From Mucilaginibacter pineti (GTDB lineage: Bacteria; Bacteroidota; Bacteroidia; Sphingobacteriales; Sphingobacteriaceae): a stretch of 64,000 nucleotides of DNA. Both the position numbers and the translations under genes were made by a program. The stretch lies in the NCBI RefSeq assembly GCF_900101875.1, contig NZ_FNAI01000006.1:301062-365061 (forward strand), in the 5' to 3' direction. Under the pieces are notes generated by a model, which saw only the letters and a program-made list of their open reading frames with translations, was not told where the DNA came from and searched no databases. Below, piece after piece: positions 36,707 through 46,164 of the stretch (positions are counted from its first letter, which is position 1; each line of letters begins with the position of its first letter).

Positions 36707-39283
36707 TTAAGTTTTGTTAGTGCAGATCTTATCGAAAGGAATAGCGTATTCAACGCCTAATGATTTTTCGTATTCGTGGATAAACTCGTCGTAGGTTTTG
36801 CGGGCAAAGTCTATACCTTTTATCCGCCGCAGGGCTTTTAACTTGTATTTAATGGCAATGTCGCTAAACGGATCAATGTGTAAAACTACGCGTGAAATCT
36901 CCAGCGCTTTTCTGAAATCTCCGGTTTCGTAGATCCTTTTAACCTCGGGTAATATAAAAGGCATCAGCGACTCTTCATACTCCAGCTTAATATCATCCAG
37001 CCAGCCTTCGGCAATATGTTGCAGTAAGCCACCGCGGGCAATCAGGTCAAAATGATTTAAGATCGTCTGATCGTCTGCGCTATCATGGGCATTTACCTTT
37101 TTAATATCATCGTTAACTATAAAATAATCACAAAACAGGTTGTCGCCCAGTTTAAAGCTATAGGTATCATTTAAAAACGTGAGTTCGATGCCTTCAATAT
37201 CTGCCAGGATATTACGCAGGTGGTTAATGGTAACACCCTTTATATTTTTGGTTTTAACTACATCTTTATCCGGCCATAAGGTTGTGGAGATCCGTTTAGA
37301 TACTACGCCCGCCTCATCCTTGCTGCTCAGCAAAATAAGGATAAACAGTTGTTTAATTTTGGGGCTAAACAAATAGGTAATATCCTTGCTGTTTTTATCG
37401 TACACGGTAAACTCGCCCAATAAATAAACCGCATTGGCTTTTTTCTCTTCGTCCTTAACAGGAACAGGGATAACCGCAAGATCATTTTCGGCGGCTTCCG
37501 CAGCGTTTGTTTCATTTGGCTTTTTCCGCTTAACATATAAAACCGCACCAAGAGCTGCCAATACCACTAATACGGCGAGTAAAATGTACTTATATAGTTT
37601 ATGCGACGGTGTTACAACCCTTTGCGAGGCCTCGTAATCCTGCTGCCTTACCGGCGGAGATGCCAGCGACAATATCCGTACAGTTGAATTTAATGGCGAA
37701 GTAAATTCCTGTATAGTGCAAAAAAACTGGTTTTGCTTAGCATTAAAAAACAGGTTAATATCTGTTTCAATACGCTCGCCCTTGGCAGGGATATTACCGC
37801 TTACTACCTCGTACGAGCCATCTTTTATCGCAAATTTATACAGCCTTAAATTAGTTTTCGGCTTTTCATGTGCGTAACAAAGCGCATAAAAGTAATTTTT
37901 ATCCTTTGATACAATAAGGTTATTGGCCGCTACAAAATCATCGCCGTTGGGTTTTATCTCCCAGCATTTTTTTATAGTATGGTTTGTTAAGTTAACCCGG
38001 TACAAATCATAGTAATGCTTGCCGCCCACAACCTGGTTGCCCGATTGGTTACCGTAACCGCCAAATATGTACACATCGTTATTAGCATCGGCCTGGCTGT
38101 AGCCCGAGAAAAAGCGGGGGTTTATTTTATCGCCGGTAAAAGAAATCTTGTCCCATGTATCTGTAGCGCGGTTGTATTTAAAAAAGTCGTTATAATAGGA
38201 AAAGGAGCCGTAGCCGCCAAAAAGGTAAATATCATTCTGATCTTTATCGTAAAAAATATTATGGTGATGCCTTTGCTCTTTGATATTACCTTGCCCAACT
38301 ACATCCCATTTAAGGGTTGCCAGATCCAGAGCGGCTATCCGGGGCGACGGCTTGGGGCTGCGCATTACTTCATATAAGTAGCATTTATTCTCTTTGGTAT
38401 TGATAATGCTTTTACCCAAAAGCATGGTAACGGGTAATTTATTTTGGTAAGTTTTGGCCGATACCACATCTTTTTGCACATCGTACAGGATCAGCGAATC
38501 GCTTTTGAACATGAACAGTTTTTGATCGCGCTCATTAAAGTTGATACCGGCAACCTCGTCAAAACTGCGGTGCAGCTTCGGCGTCCAGAAATAAGATTCG
38601 TTAATAAGCCAAACCGGATTATCTACCGTACCAACAGCAGTTCCTTTGTTATCATATACGCTTTCGCCGTTCCATTCTTTCAGCGGGAACCTGAAATTTT
38701 GATTTTTATCGCTGATAGTTAAATTTTTGATGGCCATATTGGGCACATCAAAATAATGCTCGTTTTTGCCAAAGATGATCCTAGCCGTCATGGTATTATC
38801 AAAGCCAAAATCGCTTGCCCTGTACCACTGCCCGTTTATTAAAATGCCTACTTCATTGGCTTTTAAATCAACATACACCTTAACGTGCATCCATTGCCTT
38901 TTCTTTAACAAAACCGGGTTAAGCGGAATCTGGATCTTGGTGCTTTTACTATCAATGTTAAAATTCAATGTGGGCGAACCGTTGTATATATAGGTAAGAC
39001 TGTAAGAGTTGCTCTTTGTATCGGTAATATTAAACACATATCCCAAATGCTCGTTATCCCATAACGACATATCAAAGCTCACCAGGAAGTGATCGTAAAA
39101 GGTTGGCAGGTTATTGTTAAAAACGTTGTAGGAGGTGCGTCTGCTCAGTAAACTGTCGTTGGAGTTAAACTGCAAGCCCTGGGCATGGCCTTTAATGGCT
39201 GGGAACAATAGTACAAAAAGAAATGCAAGCTTATATATCTTTAAATTAAGCCCTAAAATTTCTCTTTTTTTAAACATCGACAT
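36707..39283 (-). CDS. Transmembrane one-component regulator: LamG-like + Kelch sensor, SARP/BTAD output
   Basis: 858 residues. Signal peptide (ends GHAQG); a LamG-like beta domain (FLVSFDMSLWDNEHLGYVF, GILINGQWYRASDFGFDN). Kelch propeller blades follow (DIYLFGGYGSFSYYNDFFKY, DVYIFGGYGNQSGNQ) to about residue 560. One membrane helix (YILLAVLVVLAALGAVLYV, about 567-588) separates a cytoplasmic winged-helix (YLLGEFTVYDKNSKDITYLF, PKIKQLFILILLSSKDE, TLWPDKD) and a BTAD-like TPR tail. The periplasmic half would bind a glycan or protein and the SARP-like half would bind DNA. It lies upstream of PUL1 susC on the same strand, so it is the likely PUL1 activator. No kinase or receiver motif is present. 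Confidence 0.8.
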   Translation of the reverse strand: MSMFKKREILGLNLKIYKLAFLFVLLFPAIKGHAQGLQFNSNDSLLSRRTSYNVFNNNLPTFYDHFLVSFDMSLWDNEHLGYVFNITDTKSNSYSLTYIYNGSPTLNFNIDSKSTKIQIPLNPVLLKKRQWMHVKVYVDLKANEVGILINGQWYRASDFGFDNTMTARIIFGKNEHYFDVPNMAIKNLTISDKNQNFRFPLKEWNGESVYDNKGTAVGTVDNPVWLINESYFWTPKLHRSFDEVAGINFNERDQKLFMFKSDSLILYDVQKDVVSAKTYQNKLPVTMLLGKSIINTKENKCYLYEVMRSPKPSPRIAALDLATLKWDVVGQGNIKEQRHHHNIFYDKDQNDIYLFGGYGSFSYYNDFFKYNRATDTWDKISFTGDKINPRFFSGYSQADANNDVYIFGGYGNQSGNQVVGGKHYYDLYRVNLTNHTIKKCWEIKPNGDDFVAANNLIVSKDKNYFYALCYAHEKPKTNLRLYKFAIKDGSYEVVSGNIPAKGERIETDINLFFNAKQNQFFCTIQEFTSPLNSTVRILSLASPPVRQQDYEASQRVVTPSHKLYKYILLAVLVVLAALGAVLYVKRKKPNETNAAEAAENDLAVIPVPVKDEEKKANAVYLLGEFTVYDKNSKDITYLFSPKIKQLFILILLSSKDEAGVVSKRISTTLWPDKDVVKTKNIKGVTINHLRNILADIEGIELTFLNDTYSFKLGDNLFCDYFIVNDDIKKVNAHDSADDQTILNHFDLIARGGLLQHIAEGWLDDIKLEYEESLMPFILPEVKRIYETGDFRKALEISRVVLHIDPFSDIAIKYKLKALRRIKGIDFARKTYDEFIHEYEKSLGVEYAIPFDKICTNKT

Positions 39284-39610
39284 TTAAAGTTGTGCTAAAT
39301 AAGCCACGTTTCGGCTCACTTAAAAAACAATGCTAAATTATACTTTTTTTAAGTAATGGCGGTGTAACATTTATCCCGTTACAACATCTTATAGCCGTAT
39401 TCACGGTTTATGCAAATCACATCTATCAGCAACATCAAATGGTAATTATTCCCTCTCTATTAACCTACGATCACCAAGCAGTATATAATTACCCCAATAG
39501 TTAAAACAGAGCCAAAAACCATGTTAATATCTTACCATACTTGTAAAAATAGCCACCAATAATACATTATATGATAAATCCTGTACCCACCACCAACCAA
39601 TGGTTTCAAA

Positions 39611-39659
39611 TGTTAAATTTTGATGCTTAAATGTTAAATCTACACGCAATGTGTTAAAT
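39611..39659 (+). promoter_or_regulatory. Three helically phased TGTTAAAT direct repeats
   Basis: TGTTAAAT stands at 39611-39618, 39632-39639 and 39652-39659, with periods of 21 and 20 bases (two helical turns). The first two extend to AAATGTTAAAT. They lie just upstream of a -7 box for the receptor gene at 39711. Sites on one face of the helix fit an activator binding as a multimer. The surrounding gap 39284-39710 is very AT-rich with no other feature seen. Confidence 0.5.
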
Positions 39660-39666
39660 ATTTTTG
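39659..39666 (+). promoter_or_regulatory. TAnnTTTG -7 promoter box of the receptor-GLPGLI operon
   Basis: TATTTTTG matches the Bacteroidota -7 consensus TAnnTTTG exactly, 44 bases before the ATG at 39711. It overlaps the third TGTTAAAT repeat by one base, a class-II activator arrangement. No good -33 TTTG is present, which fits dependence on an activator. Confidence 0.45.
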
Positions 39667-39710
39667 AATACTAAATCTTTAGTTATACCTTGGTTCCATT
39701 CAAAACCTTT

Positions 39711-42521
39711 ATGAAAATCACAATTACTGCACTAATAATATTTTGCTTTTGTACGGTTTCCGTTTTTGCGCAAAATAGTTATTCCATCAAGGGTTCGGTA
39801 GCCGATACGGCATCAAACGCGAAACTCACCAACGCCACAGTGGCCATTTTAAACGCAAAGGATTCTATCCTTCAAAAATTTACGCGGGTAAGTGATGGCA
39901 CTTTTGCTATAAACAATCTAAAAAAAGGAAAGTTTATACTAATGATCACCTATTCGGGTTATGCCGATTACGTAGAACACTTCACGCTCGACTCGACAAA
40001 GGTTTCGCATGATTTCGGTCGGGTTAGCATGACCCTTAAATCCAAGTTGCTTGCCGAAGTTATTATTAAAGCAAAAGCCGCAGCCGTTAAAATAAAGGGC
40101 GACACTACCGAATTTAACGCCAAAGCATTTACCGTACAACCCAACGCCAAGGTTGAAGACCTGCTAAAGGAACTGCCCGGAATACAGGTTGATAAGGACG
40201 GCAAAATTACAGCACAAGGCCAAACCGTAAGTAAGGTTTTGGTTGATGGCGAAGAGTTTTTTGGCGATGACCCCACGCTGGTAACCAAAAACCTGCGTGC
40301 CGATATGGTTGACAAAGTACAGCTGTACGATAAAACCAGCGATCAGGCTGCATTTACCGGGATAGACGACGGGCAGAAAACCAAGACCATTAATATAAAG
40401 CTAAAAGAAGATAAAAAGAACGGCTACTTTGGCAAGATTGACGCCGAAGGTGGTACCGATAAATATTACCAGGAGCAAATACTGTTTAACAGGTTCAAAG
40501 GCAAGGAAAAATTCTCGGCCTACGGTACGATAGGTAATACCGGCAAAATTGGCCTGGGTTGGGAAGATAATAGCAAATATGGTGGCGGCGGCAACTTTGA
40601 ATTTGGCGACGGCGGCGATATTATGATTTTTGGCGGCGGCGGCAATGATGACCTAGATTCTTTCGACGGCCGTTACAGTGGTGAGGGTATTCCTTTAGCC
40701 CGCTCAGGTGGCTTACACTACGATACCAAATGGAATGGTGATAAGCAATCTATCAATACCAATTACAAAGTAGGTTCATTGGATGTAGATGGCACAAAAA
40801 ACACCCTTACCCAAAACAACCTGCCCGGAAATTATATCAATAGCAATACTGATCAAACTTTTAATAACCACATGTTCCGTCAAAAGCTGGATGCTACTTA
40901 TCAGATTAAATTAGATACAACATCTAACCTGAAGATAATGGTTGACGGTACCGACAAAAACAGTACTACCGATAACACTTATAATACCACGAGCGTACGT
41001 AGTAACGGCTCAAACACCAACAACCGCACGATAAATAACGATGCAACACAAAAAATATTTAATGCAAGTGCCTTTTATACTAAAAAATTCAAAAAGAAGG
41101 GCCGTACCTTTTCGCTTAACGTAAGCGATGCCTACAATAAAAATGACACTAAGGGCAACTTAAAATCGGAAATAGATTATTTTAGTGACAAGGCAGTGCT
41201 TGACAGCAGCAAAGTGGTTGATCAGTTTAAAACCACAAATACACTCAGCAATGTATTTGCTTCAAATATGACTTACACCGAACCGTTGACCAAAGCATTT
41301 TCGGCCATTGTAAACTATGGTGTAAATATTAACAACGGTACATCAGACAGGCGCTCGTTTAACAAAGCCAGCTCGGGCCAGTACACCGCACTTGACAGCT
41401 CATTAAGTAATGATTTTAAACTTAACCAGGTATCAAATCAATTTGGCCTTTCGTTCAATTACAAAAAAGGCAAAAGCACTGTTTATTTCGGTTCCAGAGT
41501 ATCTTCCGTAAACTTTAAACAAATAGATGAGTTTAACAGCGACAACGCCAACAGCATCATTACACGTAACTTTGTTAACTGGTTTCCGCAGGCCAGCTTC
41601 CAGTACAGGTTTTCGCAGCAGCGGTCTGTTAGGATAAGTTATTATGGTAACACCACGCAGCCTACTATCGATCAGATCCAGCCGGTACGTGTAAATACCG
41701 ATCCATTAAATATTACTTTGGGAAATCCAAATTTAAAACCATCGTTTAGCAACCGTTTTAGCGCCAGCTACAATTCCTACAAAGTATTAAGCGGCGAATC
41801 TATATGGGTTAATGGCTCATATTCAACCACCATGAACCCAATTGTAAGTAATACAACAACAGATAATTCCGGTAACAGTACGTATCAATCATCAAATCTG
41901 CATGGCAAACAAACAGTAAATGTATATTTCAACGCAGATTACGGCCGCAAAATATTTGGAGAAATGAATGCCGGGCTTGAAGCAAGCGCCAATGGAAGCA
42001 CCTATTACAACCTTGCCACTTATGAGCTTACCGGTACGCAATTAAACAAAACTACCTCATACACCTATTCCGGTCAGTTTAGCTTATCAAAATACGTGCA
42101 GAAAAAATATGATGCCAGGATATCAGCCGGGCCTACCTACACGCTTAACTCATCATCATTACAAACTACCAACAACAACGGTCGTGGGTTTAATGCAAAC
42201 GGGTCATTTAACATATACCTGCCGGGTAAATTCCAGGTAGGGTCTGACGGCAACTATCAATATAATGCCAAAACAACATCTTTTGATCAGGATTTTAAAC
42301 GTTTTATCTTGAATGCCAATATCACCAAGTCGTTCATGAAGGACGAAAGCCTGAAGGTTGCAGTTAGCGGTAATGACTTACTGAACCAAAATAAAGGCTA
42401 TACCCGTAACGGTACGGCAAACGTATTTACACAGGAACGTTATACATCTATTAAAAGATACTTCATGCTTTCGGTTACCTGGGATTTTAATCACATGGTT
42501 GGCGGCACACCTAAAAAATAA
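39711..42521 (+). CDS. TonB-dependent-receptor-like outer-membrane beta-barrel protein (cassette copy 1)
   Basis: 936 residues from ATG 39711 (MKITITALIIFCFCTVSVFA); an upstream TTG at 39690 is unlikely. After the signal peptide comes a carboxypeptidase-regulatory-like domain (YSIKGSVADTASNAKLTNAT), then a plug-like region (VEDLLKELPGIQVDKDGKIT, VLVDGEEFFGDDPTLVTKNL). A C-terminal barrel of the OMP_b-brl_3 type follows (LNITLGNPNLKPSFSNRFSA, YNAKTTSFDQDFKRFILNAN). A Gly/Asp-rich stretch at about 290-325 is absent from the paralogue at 43477. It is not SusC-type and has no SusD partner. The ligand is unknown; it is followed after 5 bases by a GLPGLI gene. Confidence 0.88.
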   Translation: MKITITALIIFCFCTVSVFAQNSYSIKGSVADTASNAKLTNATVAILNAKDSILQKFTRVSDGTFAINNLKKGKFILMITYSGYADYVEHFTLDSTKVSHDFGRVSMTLKSKLLAEVIIKAKAAAVKIKGDTTEFNAKAFTVQPNAKVEDLLKELPGIQVDKDGKITAQGQTVSKVLVDGEEFFGDDPTLVTKNLRADMVDKVQLYDKTSDQAAFTGIDDGQKTKTINIKLKEDKKNGYFGKIDAEGGTDKYYQEQILFNRFKGKEKFSAYGTIGNTGKIGLGWEDNSKYGGGGNFEFGDGGDIMIFGGGGNDDLDSFDGRYSGEGIPLARSGGLHYDTKWNGDKQSINTNYKVGSLDVDGTKNTLTQNNLPGNYINSNTDQTFNNHMFRQKLDATYQIKLDTTSNLKIMVDGTDKNSTTDNTYNTTSVRSNGSNTNNRTINNDATQKIFNASAFYTKKFKKKGRTFSLNVSDAYNKNDTKGNLKSEIDYFSDKAVLDSSKVVDQFKTTNTLSNVFASNMTYTEPLTKAFSAIVNYGVNINNGTSDRRSFNKASSGQYTALDSSLSNDFKLNQVSNQFGLSFNYKKGKSTVYFGSRVSSVNFKQIDEFNSDNANSIITRNFVNWFPQASFQYRFSQQRSVRISYYGNTTQPTIDQIQPVRVNTDPLNITLGNPNLKPSFSNRFSASYNSYKVLSGESIWVNGSYSTTMNPIVSNTTTDNSGNSTYQSSNLHGKQTVNVYFNADYGRKIFGEMNAGLEASANGSTYYNLATYELTGTQLNKTTSYTYSGQFSLSKYVQKKYDARISAGPTYTLNSSSLQTTNNNGRGFNANGSFNIYLPGKFQVGSDGNYQYNAKTTSFDQDFKRFILNANITKSFMKDESLKVAVSGNDLLNQNKGYTRNGTANVFTQERYTSIKRYFMLSVTWDFNHMVGGTPKK

Positions 42522-42526
42522 TTATC

Positions 42527-43300
42527 ATGAAACACATACTGATATTCATCATTTGCTTTTTTGTACTTAGCGGCAATATGCTATTTGCCCAAAACAAGCA
42601 TTTTACAACAACGGGCACTATTGAGTTCGAAAAATCGATAAACATGTTTGCCTTGTTAAAAAAGGAAATGAGTGGTAATGACGACGGCTTTATGCAATCG
42701 GCCTATGACTCTTATAAAAAAACACAGCCGCAGTTTAAAAAGCTAAAAAGCACGCTGGCTTTCGGCGATAATAAAACCCTATATACACCTATTGAGCCCG
42801 AAGCTTCGCGGGGTAGCTTTTTTAGCACGCCCATGGCCGAGCAAACAAACACCATTTTTACCGACCTTGCAACCGGCACAAGCGCCTGCCAGAAAAAGGT
42901 ATTTGAAGAGGTGTTTTTAGTGAAGGATAGCACCCGCAAAATAAACTGGAAAATAACCAGCGAAACCCGTGAAATAGCAGGCTTTACCTGCCGCAGGGCC
43001 AACGCGGTAATATTAGATTCCATTTATGTGGTAGCTTTTTACACCGACGACATAGCCGTATCCGGCGGACCAGAATCATTTACCGGTTTACCTGGAATGA
43101 TATTGGGTGCAGCCATTCCGCATGAAAACATCAGCTGGTTTGCAACAAAAGTGAACGAAATAGCGGTTGACGAAAAAACACTTGTTCCACCCAAAAAGGG
43201 CAAGGTGGTTAACAACAAAGAATTAAGCAAAACCCTCCTATCCGCATTAAAGGACTGGGGTACCTACGCGCAGCTGTCTTTAAAAGCATTTTCGCTGTAG
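42527..43300 (+). CDS. GLPGLI-family secreted protein (cassette copy 1)
   Basis: 257 residues: signal peptide (ends NMLFAQ), then HFTTTGTIEFEKSINMFALL and the conserved core ITSETREIAGFTCRRANA, VVAFYTDDIAVSGGPESF, TGLPGMILGAAIPHE. This is the GLPGLI family of Bacteroidota periplasmic or surface proteins, repeatedly found downstream of TonB-receptor-like barrels. Molecular function is unknown. It starts 5 bases after the receptor stop, so the two are translationally coupled. Confidence 0.9.
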   Translation: MKHILIFIICFFVLSGNMLFAQNKHFTTTGTIEFEKSINMFALLKKEMSGNDDGFMQSAYDSYKKTQPQFKKLKSTLAFGDNKTLYTPIEPEASRGSFFSTPMAEQTNTIFTDLATGTSACQKKVFEEVFLVKDSTRKINWKITSETREIAGFTCRRANAVILDSIYVVAFYTDDIAVSGGPESFTGLPGMILGAAIPHENISWFATKVNEIAVDEKTLVPPKKGKVVNNKELSKTLLSALKDWGTYAQLSLKAFSL

Positions 43301-43329
43301 CTTAAAAATTAAAAAGATTATTTAATATG

Positions 43330-43361
43330 ATCCGGTATAAAATGTTTATGCCGGATTTTTA
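43330..43361 (+). terminator. Terminator after GLPGLI copy 1
   Basis: ATCCGGTATAAA (43330-43341) pairs with TTTATGCCGGAT (43345-43356) with one G-T pair, followed by TTTTATTTTATT. It lies 30 bases downstream of the GLPGLI stop and separates the two duplicated cassettes. Confidence 0.85.
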
Positions 43362-43476
43362 TTTTATTATTGGTCTGCAATATTAACGCCATAGCGCAGT
43401 TATGTTGTTTATTAAATACTAATATCCATTTTACACATGGTATTTAGTTTATATATTGAACCTACAAGCCACCTTA

Positions 43477-46164
43477 ATGAGGATCACAATTATTGCAGTG
43501 TTATTATTTTGCCTGCATACTTTTACTGCATCTGCACAAAACAATTATTCCATAAAAGGTACCATTGCCGATACTTCCTCAACCTCAAAGCTGGATTATA
43601 CTACTATTTGCGTACTTAATGCCAAAGACTCAATCCTGCAAAAATACACCTATGCAAAAGGCGGCAGTTTTGCCATAAACAACCTTGCAAAAGGCAATTA
43701 CCTGCTGCTGGTAAGCTACCCCGGCTATGCCGATTATACAGATCATTTTATATTAGATTCGGCACACACCGTGCACGAATTTGGCCGTATTAACATGATC
43801 CTGCAATCAAAATTGCTTAACGAGGTAATTATTAAAGCCAAGGTAGCTGCCATAAAGATAAAAGGCGATACCACCGAGTTTAACGCCGCCGCCTACATCA
43901 CACAAAAAAACGCCAAGATAGAAGACCTGCTGAAGCAACTACAAGGTATGCGGGTTGACCAGAACGGAAAGGTCACTTTTCAGGGCGTAGCTGTTGATAA
44001 GATACTGATTGATGGTGAAGAGTTTTTTAAAGACGACCCAACCCTGATAACCAAAAACCTGCGGGCAGATATGGTTAACAAAGTACAGGTTTACGATAAA
44101 AAAAGCGAGAACGCCATACGTACCGGTATTGAGGATGGCGTAAAGGTAAAAACCGTTAACATCCAACTAAGGGAAGACAAAAAAAGAGGAATATTTGGAA
44201 AAACGGAGGCCGACTACGGTACTCATAACTACTATCTGGGGCAGGCCATGTTTAATAAATTTAATGACAAAGAAAAATTTGCCATTTTTGGCAGCATCAA
44301 CAACATGGGCAAACCGGGGTTAAATGGCAGCAGCGGATACGGAGGAGTAGGTATTCCCTTGGAGCGTAGTGGCGGCCTCCATTATAATAGCACCTGGGAT
44401 AAGGAAAAACAGTCATTTAACACCGATTACAGGATTAGCACCGTAAATATCAATGGTACGGGTAACACGCTAACCCAAAACAATTTACCGGGTAACTATA
44501 ACACAACCAATACCGACAAAACCTTTCATAACTCCAGTTTTAACCAGGGTATTGATTTAAGCTATAATACTAAAATTGACACAACCTCAGAAATAGATGT
44601 AAGTATAAACGCAGAGGCAAGTCACATTACATCTGCAAATACAACTATCACTACCACCCTGCGCGGTAACGGCGTTTTGCTAAATACTAATAACAACAAC
44701 ACAAACAGCGATAACGATAATAAAGCATTAAGCAGCTACTTAAATTATAATAAACGTTTTAAAAAGAAGGGGCGTAGCATCTCTGTGAATATGCAGCTAA
44801 TGGATGCAGAGAGCAGCGGGAAAGAAAATTTAAAATCGGCCCTAAACTATTACAATGACCAGGGTGTCCGCGACAGCTCCACCAATATAGATCAGTATAA
44901 ACCCAATAGCGATAAGGATAATTACGTTGGCGCTGGCGTATCATACACTGAACCACTCTCAAAAAGCCTTTCGCTATCGGCAAGTTACAACATCAACTCA
45001 TCAAATGGCCGCAATAATAAACAGTCGTTCAATAAATCTGCATCCGGCGAATATGACCTGCCCGACAATACCTTAAGCAGCAACTTCACCGTAAAAAAGC
45101 TTACAAACATCTATGGGGCAAATATAAATTACTATACTCCAAAAACCACCCTGCAGTTTAGCATGGAGTTTTCCTCGTCAAATTTTAAGCAAACAGACCA
45201 AGTTGTTGATACCACCCTCACCCGTACATTTATAAACTGGCGGCCCGGTTTTTCGGGCTCTTATCAATTAAATAAATCTGCTTCCATAAACATTAGTTAT
45301 TCAGGAGGTACCAGCCAGCCTTCAATTGACCAGTTGCAACCGCTAAAGCAAAATAACGACCCACTAAATATTAAATTAGGTAACCCAGGGCTTAAACCAC
45401 AATTTGGAAACTCGCTTAGTTTTAATTACAGGTTATACCAGGCATCTTATGACAGGGGAATCAACTTCCGCACTTCATACTCGAATACTATAAATACCAT
45501 TATCAGCAATCGTATAACAGATTCGACAGGTGTAAGTACGTCACAATGGTCGAACCTTAAAAACAAGCAACCATTTAATTGGGAAACAAGCATCGAGTTT
45601 TACGGCAACATACCAAAGATAGAAGGCGTGATTTATTTAGATTTTAACGCTAATGGCAGTACCTATTACAATTACATCAACAACCAGCTAAACGAAGCCA
45701 AAGCTACCACATACTCACCACGGATAAGCTTTTCAAAAAACAAGGCGAGCCACTCTTTTGGTTTTGGCGCGGGCCCAACTTACACGGTAAATACAACATC
45801 ACTGCAATCGGTAAATAATAACAGCTATGGCTTTTCTGCCGATGCAAATTATTTTGTGAAGCTGCCGGGTGGCTTTTATATGGGATCGGAATGTAGTTAT
45901 CAATACAACGCAAAAACACAGGCATTTGACCGCGATTTCAGAAAAACGCTGTTAAAATCGTACGTCGGCAAATCCCTCTTAAAAGATGAGAGCCTGAAGA
46001 TGGCCATTACCGGTAACGACTTGTTGAACCAGAATACCGGCTACAGCCGCGACGGCACATCCGGCAATTTCACGGAAAGCCGAAATACCATTATCAGAAG
46101 AAACATCCTTTTTTCCGTTTCATGGGACTTTAGCAAATTTGGAAAGGAGAAGCAAAAACAATGA
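43477..46164 (+). CDS. TonB-dependent-receptor-like outer-membrane beta-barrel protein (cassette copy 2)
   Basis: 895 residues from ATG 43477 (MRITIIAVLLFCLHTFTASA). Same order as the 39711 protein: regulatory-like domain (YSIKGTIADTSSTSKLDYTT), plug-like region (IEDLLKQLQGMRVDQNGKVT, ILIDGEEFFKDDPTLITKNL) and OMP_b-brl_3 barrel (LNIKLGNPGLKPQFGNSLSF). The two proteins align along almost their whole length. The Gly/Asp-rich stretch of copy 1 is replaced by a short GLNGSSGYGGVGI. Its gene overlaps the next GLPGLI start by 4 bases (ATGA). Ligand unknown; divergence between copies suggests different substrates. Confidence 0.88.
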   Translation: MRITIIAVLLFCLHTFTASAQNNYSIKGTIADTSSTSKLDYTTICVLNAKDSILQKYTYAKGGSFAINNLAKGNYLLLVSYPGYADYTDHFILDSAHTVHEFGRINMILQSKLLNEVIIKAKVAAIKIKGDTTEFNAAAYITQKNAKIEDLLKQLQGMRVDQNGKVTFQGVAVDKILIDGEEFFKDDPTLITKNLRADMVNKVQVYDKKSENAIRTGIEDGVKVKTVNIQLREDKKRGIFGKTEADYGTHNYYLGQAMFNKFNDKEKFAIFGSINNMGKPGLNGSSGYGGVGIPLERSGGLHYNSTWDKEKQSFNTDYRISTVNINGTGNTLTQNNLPGNYNTTNTDKTFHNSSFNQGIDLSYNTKIDTTSEIDVSINAEASHITSANTTITTTLRGNGVLLNTNNNNTNSDNDNKALSSYLNYNKRFKKKGRSISVNMQLMDAESSGKENLKSALNYYNDQGVRDSSTNIDQYKPNSDKDNYVGAGVSYTEPLSKSLSLSASYNINSSNGRNNKQSFNKSASGEYDLPDNTLSSNFTVKKLTNIYGANINYYTPKTTLQFSMEFSSSNFKQTDQVVDTTLTRTFINWRPGFSGSYQLNKSASINISYSGGTSQPSIDQLQPLKQNNDPLNIKLGNPGLKPQFGNSLSFNYRLYQASYDRGINFRTSYSNTINTIISNRITDSTGVSTSQWSNLKNKQPFNWETSIEFYGNIPKIEGVIYLDFNANGSTYYNYINNQLNEAKATTYSPRISFSKNKASHSFGFGAGPTYTVNTTSLQSVNNNSYGFSADANYFVKLPGGFYMGSECSYQYNAKTQAFDRDFRKTLLKSYVGKSLLKDESLKMAITGNDLLNQNTGYSRDGTSGNFTESRNTIIRRNILFSVSWDFSKFGKEKQKQ

